This document shows positions 15,250 to 64,000 of a DNA stretch of 64,000 nucleotides, in pieces. The notes beneath the pieces were generated by a model. It did no database searches and was not told the DNA's origin. It saw nothing but the letters and a program-made list of their open reading frames with translations. Each line of letters begins with the position of its first letter. The stretch's first letter is position 1. A program made the position numbers and the translations under genes. The stretch covers positions 10,291,001-10,355,000 of the forward strand of contig NC_086352.1 of assembly GCF_036324505.1 (NCBI RefSeq), in the 5' to 3' direction. This stretch comes from Eleginops maclovinus. Its lineage: Eukaryota; Chordata; Actinopteri; Perciformes; Eleginopidae.

Positions 15250-15543
15250 CTAAATTCTCCCCTCGGTATGACATCACTGCTGGACAAAGCAGCAAGGAGT
15301 GGTTACTGTGAAGAGACGCGTACCAAGTCAATGGAAGACACTCACACACTCTGAACATACATCTTACAGCTGTTTCCATCGTCGGGATAAACTGTTATCG
15401 GGTCGGCAACAGTTTTAAAAGTGCTTTTTTGTTGTCCGAGTAAGGAACTACTGGGGAAAAACGCATCGGCTCTGCTTGTCAGAGAAAAGAGGATTGCCTG
15501 CCGCTGGATGGTTGGTGCTTTCCAAGTTTCGCCCTCCTAACAT
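15250..15543 (+). other. cd276: Candidate non-coding first exon of cd276
   Basis: GC-richer sequence ends in a strong donor, ACATG|GTAAGA, at 15543/15544. A 5' untranslated first exon is expected because the signal-peptide exon at 20758 begins at a 3' splice site. The 5' edge is unknown and other upstream exons are possible. Confidence 0.35.
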
Positions 15544-18500
15544 GGTAAGAAATGAAGTTGGATATGAGAGCATAAGCTAACAGAAACGATATGAACAATA
15601 ACTTATTTCCCAACACGCGCAACAGCTGTCGGGGAACCTCATGAACTCGGGTTAGGGGAGTCGTTAACAGAGTTGGCTTTATTCTCTGGCTCTGTGTCAT
15701 GTCTGCTATTTGTTATAGTTTTAAAAAGCAAGACAGAGGCCCGCTAAGCTATACAGTATACTGTTTCACAAATGGAGCTTATAACATCTATGAATGAAAT
15801 AGACTGCGCCCCCATTGGACAAAAAGTCAATACTGCAGCAACGCATTTCATCTTTGTAACTTCCATAACTCAAAATGGGGACATAAAAAGAACAGTCAGC
15901 GTTTGTATTTTTTATAAACAGTAATACATTTTAAATAAGCCCCGCTTCGATATGCAGTTTAAAGTCTCCAATGTATGGACCTTTATAATAAGGAAAAACT
16001 ACATCTAAAAGTATGCTTTCCTCATTCTTTCAAGGGAGGCTAAGTCACTGTGGTACCCACCCTGAGATTTGAAACCAAATAAAGGATCAAAACAAAACTG
16101 AAGGCTCTGTAAATAATTAGCAGGATAGAAAAGTAAAAAATATATATGTTTTGCTACACTGAACTATGCTTTTATTCAGAAAAAGTTGGGAACCAGTAGG
16201 AGAGGAGATGCTGTACTCTGGGGATGTTGCCTGGCCTCATGCTGCCCTTATCACATGATAATGCAGCTGTGCTCTGCTGGCAGGTACAGCTTCCTGTAAT
16301 GTGGGAGGATGTAGCTTTTACTGCTCTGACTTGAGTCGGAAATGAGATATGATAAAAGTGGAAAGATTAATATGTTATTTGACACTGCTCGAGATTTTCT
16401 AACACATTTATTTCCCGGGATGTGATTGCAGTTTAGCAGTTCATGGTTCTTTTTCATCTCCATGTTATTGCACATATATGTCAAGCTGCCATATGATAAA
16501 GGTTATGCTAAATTGGCTCCTGCAGCTATACAAAAGCAGGATGTTGGAGTATCCATTACATTGCAAGCACTTTTCTAGTCTTGAGAAGACACGTACCAAC
16601 AGTTCTCACTGCCACAGTTGCTAATTATCGTTGAGATAAAAATAGCTAGTGCAATAAGGCCAACACCTTCTCTCACAATAGAGGTAATTTCACATCTCGA
16701 TATATCACAATACACAGTAGCATCCTGGTACTTGAATAAATACATAGTCTGTATGAAAGTAAAACATGGTAAAGGCCATCTTTGTACATTCATGTGTGAA
16801 TTAAATGCATGACAAATGAAAAGGACTGTCATTTTTAGACGACTTCTTAAAAAAATAGACAGTTTTTTGCAAAACTTGAAATAAAAATGGTATAACCCTA
16901 GCCTCTATCATGATAAAAACATATGCATAAATATGTACAATAGAGACATTTATATATATTTGATATATTTCCTCATGTTTCCCAGCCCTAGTCTAGTTAT
17001 AAATTATCTAGAAAAATGATATTGTAGCTGAAGGGCACTGATGCATTGCCTAGTGTGAGTTTCAGTAGTTAAAAAGAAAGTTGGCAAGTCACTTTCATAC
17101 CCTGAGCCAAAAAGCTTTCTTTAAGTTTATGGAGCTCTTCTCTTTTCAGATTGACGAGCTAATGTATAATTTACCAAAGACTTGACTACTTTGGGGAACA
17201 TTTACTTGCTTGAAGTGAATCCAGTCATCCATTAAGAGGGCTTGCTTAATGCTCACCACTGCTGCCATATGGATTTGAAAAGCTCATTTTCATCCCATGA
17301 TGCCCTCCAAGGGATGGGTGTTTTCCAGGTGGGAAATGTTCCTATTGTCAAGGGTTGAATGCTTCCCAATGGTTTGAGAAGCTTGGCAATGGTGCCAGCC
17401 ATATGCCAATGAGACATTTGGGCCCAGAAGGTCAGTTAGATCCATTATATTAATAGTTTTTAAAAATGGTCTTGTCAGGACAAGAACAGTAGTGTCAGTA
17501 AAAAGACAAACTGTTAGAGAACCACTGTCACAGATTTTTCCAAAGAATACTGAGTTGGTACAATGACCATGGTGAAACCGTAAATCTTAATGTTCTGTGA
17601 TACTTAAGGAATAATTTCTCTCTCTTTTGACCTCAGTAAGAAGCTTAATAATCCTTAGCGCGGTGTCAAAATGAAATACACCGGTGATTATGGCTCAAAA
17701 GCTGCCGACCAATCACTAAAAGAAACTCAAGATACTGTCAAACTTTCATTCAGTGACCGACTCTTTTACATATTAATGATCTTCAATTTAGAGAGCACCA
17801 TCATTCAACAAAGAGCCATCAATACGTTTTATTAAGTGGGTTGATATAGTGATGGATAACATAGATTTAAAAAAATACAACCTTTTGCAGTTAAAGTTTA
17901 TTGTATCATTATTTTGTTTGGGTTGTGACTTGCAAGCATGGTCAGCTTGTTTTGATTTCTGACATGGAATCGTTAAAGTTGAATCGTAAAATGACAGGAA
18001 GAAAAAGGCATTAACATGCTGGCATGGAGTCATTCAGTAAAAAAAATACCTGTGATGGCTTCCTGGTGTCTGGACAACACAGGCAGAGTCAGACTGTGGT
18101 TTGGTGTGTTGGCATTTTGTCGTTCATTATGTCCTTAGAACTTGTTGACATATTACAGAAATCTTCCCTTTTGGAGAGGCTGGCTTCGGTATTTGCCTGG
18201 TCTTTTCCTCATTTGATATTCATCCCCATTTTTAAATGGCTGTGCAGTATAGGCCACATTCTCTGCCTTTTGAGGGTAAATATCTTGGGAAATGCTGATG
18301 GTTTTACGGGGATCTCTTTTGAATCTGTCTGTGGCAGGCTGTCTGCAAAGTCCAGGGCAAATGGTGAGTGTGTGTTGTTTGAAAGTTACTGATGAATCTG
18401 CACTTCTGCCCACATCCTCTCTGTTAAAGACATAAATGGAACCTCATGGAAAATGTTTTGGTTCAGCCATGAGGTGGAGCCACAGCTGAAAGCAATTTCC

Positions 18501-20757
18501 AATCATTTATAGCACCAAAACCCCCCCGACTCATCTGTTAGCTACCTTCTCCAATCTAAAGGACTTTAAATGTGTCCAAAATTAAGTGTGAATTTGTTTA
18601 ATGTATGATCACAGGATGAATATGGAAAGTTATGCTGCCAAACAAAAGTTGGTCCAACCCTTTGGTCTTGTTTGTTACCATCCACATCACTAACTGGTAG
18701 AGAGAAGGGTATATGTAACTCCTCCAGTGCAACACTGAGCATCCTCAATGACAGATTATACCAACCAGCAGTATAAGAAGCAGTTGCATTTTCTGATGTG
18801 TGCTTTTCATCTTGAACGTCAGCCCTAAATAAGCTACTGCACAGTTAGCTTTAATTAACTTTTCCCATTGTCATATGATTTGAAATTTAGTGACACCCAG
18901 TGGTAGTTTTGAAAAAGACCCCCTCACTGAGAGGAAAGTACCTCTCGACACACACACAATCTGACCCACTGATGCTGAGAACAATGGGCTGAAGGCAACA
19001 CTTAGTCGGCATCACTATCGATATCTATTTTTTGCTGCAAACCAAAAACATTTGCCATCAGAATAACTTAAAATATCAAAATTCACAGAGGAGCTTCCTC
19101 ATCCAGACTCTCAAACGTCTCAGGGCACAAACACCCGTTTCCTGTGTGTTTAAAGAGGAATTGAAAGTATAGTCATGCATGAGAATATGAATAAATCAGG
19201 AAAAGGAAATGAGTGGAAATAAACAGAAAGAAAGCAGAACCATGTGTGTCGTGCTTGGAAATATCATGCTGTTCACAGGAAACTGTTGGTCATATCCTTT
19301 CCGCCTTAAGGTTATGTCCAGCACATTCAAACACAATAAAGATATCCAATCATTTGAATGGCCTTAAAATCTGAATTCATATTCAATGAAATAAATATGT
19401 TGATTTGAGGGTTTAACAAAGTTAACCCATTTGCTAAAAAGGATGGTTTTGAAGTAGTGTGTGGATTCAGTTACCTAAACATAGTCACTGTATAACCTAC
19501 ACAGTAGAACATCAGTGTATTGCTGTGGACGGGCGCAGCACCAAAACATTATAGCTATGGGAAAGAAAGGTCCACTTAAAAAAAAAAAAATCAATATCAG
19601 TTTAAGTGTTTGCTATATTTAGAATATTTCCTCCGTCAGACCGCCCTTTCCGACGGGAAGCTGAAGCCACTATCGGTGCTCTCCTCAGTGCCACCAGACT
19701 CCATTGACAAACACAGCAATTATACCGAGCAGAACAGGTGAAAGCAGAGATGAGAGAAAAAAGGGCTGCCTGCTGGCAAGGTTAAATGATGTAAATGTTC
19801 TTTATATAGCCTAGCCTTATTCAGATTGTTCTAGATGGGCCTTATATTTATATTATATATATATATTATATATATATTATACTCATACTACATTTGCTGC
19901 CCATTTACAGCAGTGCATTGCTTTGGTGCTGTGATGGGACTACTTTCTCATGAGAATTCTTCACATTCTATGTGTTCCTCTTTTTTTGTCTTCCACTTTT
20001 TCTTCTTGTTCTCTACACAAGAAGTCTTTTCAGAAACGATAGGTATAGTTCACAGTAAACACTTTTAAAAGGTTTTTTCCAAAGTATTCATTAGTGTTTA
20101 GATTGGCAAATGTTTTCATGTTACCCTCCAGCGATATTAAGATTTAAATCCACCTTAATCTAAGTGATCCAATGCTTTTTTCACATATTTATCAGTGTTA
20201 TTATTGCTCCGAGATTCACCAACAAACATTTGCCTTGATCCCGGAACACCCTGTGAGAAAACATGGACACTGCTTTTCAACTTTGCTGTTGTGCTTTTGT
20301 TTTACACAATTATTTATAGTAGAGGACTAGAGTGTAGAACAATGACTTCCTGTAAATAAAGAAAGCATACTTCCAGTGTTGTCTAAAATAAAAGTAGTGT
20401 TTGACAAATGCCAAATACAAATGCAAATAGTGACCTTTACCAAACTCTCCGAGAATATTACCTCATGAATATCTAATGCATGTTAGAATGGAAGTAGACA
20501 GGGAGGGGATGTTTTGTCTGTATCCACTCACTCCTAAAGAAGGGGTTTCCCTCTGGAATAACTTGGCTGTTTTTGTCAATTTTGGAAGTTCCTATTTGTC
20601 TTCTCAGCTTTCTGAAAGAGAAGAGCCTTGTGCAAGCAAGAGAAAAGTCTTGTTCAGACAAAGATTTAATATATTAGCCTGTACTTCATAATGTTGGATT
20701 GTCTCAAACCCCACCCACTTCCTCCTCCTCAGATGTCTGTGTTTTTTCCCCTTGCAG
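15544..20757 (+). other. cd276: Putative cd276 intron 1
   Basis: 5.2 kb, AT-rich, no supported gene. It contains an AT-dinucleotide patch at about 19848-19880. A 122-codon frame at 18024-18392 shows no domain and is treated as chance. The intron ends with TTTTCCCCTTGCAG. Confidence 0.5.
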
Positions 20758-20774
20758 AGCTTTGTCTGAACAAG

Positions 20775-63570
<42,796 letters not shown>

Positions 63571-64000
63571 GTCAGCAAATCCACACCTGGTCAAGCCTCA
63601 GCCTCTGCATGCATCAGGGTTCTGCTTTATGTGTCAACTCGAACTGCTTGTGACAAAGCTGGTCAGGAAACAGATGAAAATCCAGTTATTATCCCTCCTA
63701 CTGTCAAGTGAGGCTGACCGATCCATTAAAAAATATTCCATTAATATATATTTTTTTGGTATAATGCTTTCAAATAACTACTGTATATTCAAATAAATAA
63801 AAATAAAGCTTATCATTTTATTCAGTTTGAAACCAAAAAATGGAATAAAAATAAATTAATAATAATAACAAAAAAGGATCCCTAAAAAATTATAACATTT
63901 GTGGTTCTTCAGAAGGTTCTGTGGATAAAAACGTAATACAACATCTCTTTTTATAATGTTATATCGTTGCAAGACTAACATAAGGATGTGGGTCAGAATT
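63571..64000 (+). other. cd276: Start of cd276 intron 6
   Basis: Very AT-rich from 63720 on, with AATAA repeats. The frame that continues past the donor has no CD276 similarity, so it is intron. Confidence 0.75.

Noticed and set aside
18024..18392. 122-codon plus-strand ORF
   Set aside because: Hydrophobic but unassigned, inside a putative intron, and no support for an exon.

Overview
The window is a piece of a ray-finned (teleost) fish nuclear genome. Small exons with canonical GT/AG borders, long introns, very long CA/GT microsatellites, a Tc1/mariner transposon, BEL/Pao, RTE-like and L2-like retroelement debris and tRNA-type SINE relics all fit a teleost. No prokaryotic genes, CRISPR arrays or functional RNA genes were seen.

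Host genes, left to right. (1) The terminal coding exon (430-616, +) of an SHB/SHF-family SH2 adaptor, probably shf. (2) A complete ubl7 gene on the minus strand: ten coding exons between 13958 and 10489, 379 codons, with an N-terminal ubiquitin-like and a C-terminal UBA domain. A non-coding first exon lies near 14405-14480 and a poly(A) signal at 10329-10324. (3) Most of cd276 (B7-H3), plus strand, from a signal-peptide exon at 20758-20853 to a cytoplasmic exon at 63529-63570; the last exon(s) lie beyond the window. It has one IgV and one IgC exon (2Ig form), a transmembrane exon and introns of up to 20.8 kb. ubl7 and cd276 are arranged head to head. Their human orthologues both lie in 15q24, but not next to each other.

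Mobile DNA. A Tc1-type transposon (4168-5771) with an uninterrupted 340-aa DD34E transposase, 157-bp terminal repeats and a TA duplication sits inside an older non-autonomous DNA element (about 3717-6002). cd276 intron 2 holds a 4.0-kb BEL/Pao retrotransposon (28667-32689) with an abnormal structure. Gag-protease is on the minus strand and pol plus the LTR on the plus strand, both outer ends are the same LTR terminus in inverted orientation, and a perfect 5-bp target duplication flanks the whole. It looks like a head-to-head rearranged cDNA that was integrated as one unit.

Repeats placed where they could affect splicing. In the ubl7 pre-mRNA a (UG)59 tract ends four bases before the 3' splice site of a 177-nt in-frame exon. 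A complementary (CA) tract lies two introns upstream, so the two could pair around a pair of exons. cd276 has a comparable CA/GU arrangement around its two Ig exons, and a (GGGT)8 G-quadruplex block in intron 4.

No wholly new gene system is evident. The most unusual items are the inverted BEL/Pao composite and the ubl7 splice-site repeat. Exon assignments rest on reading frame, splice consensus and remembered family sequences; no alignment was run.
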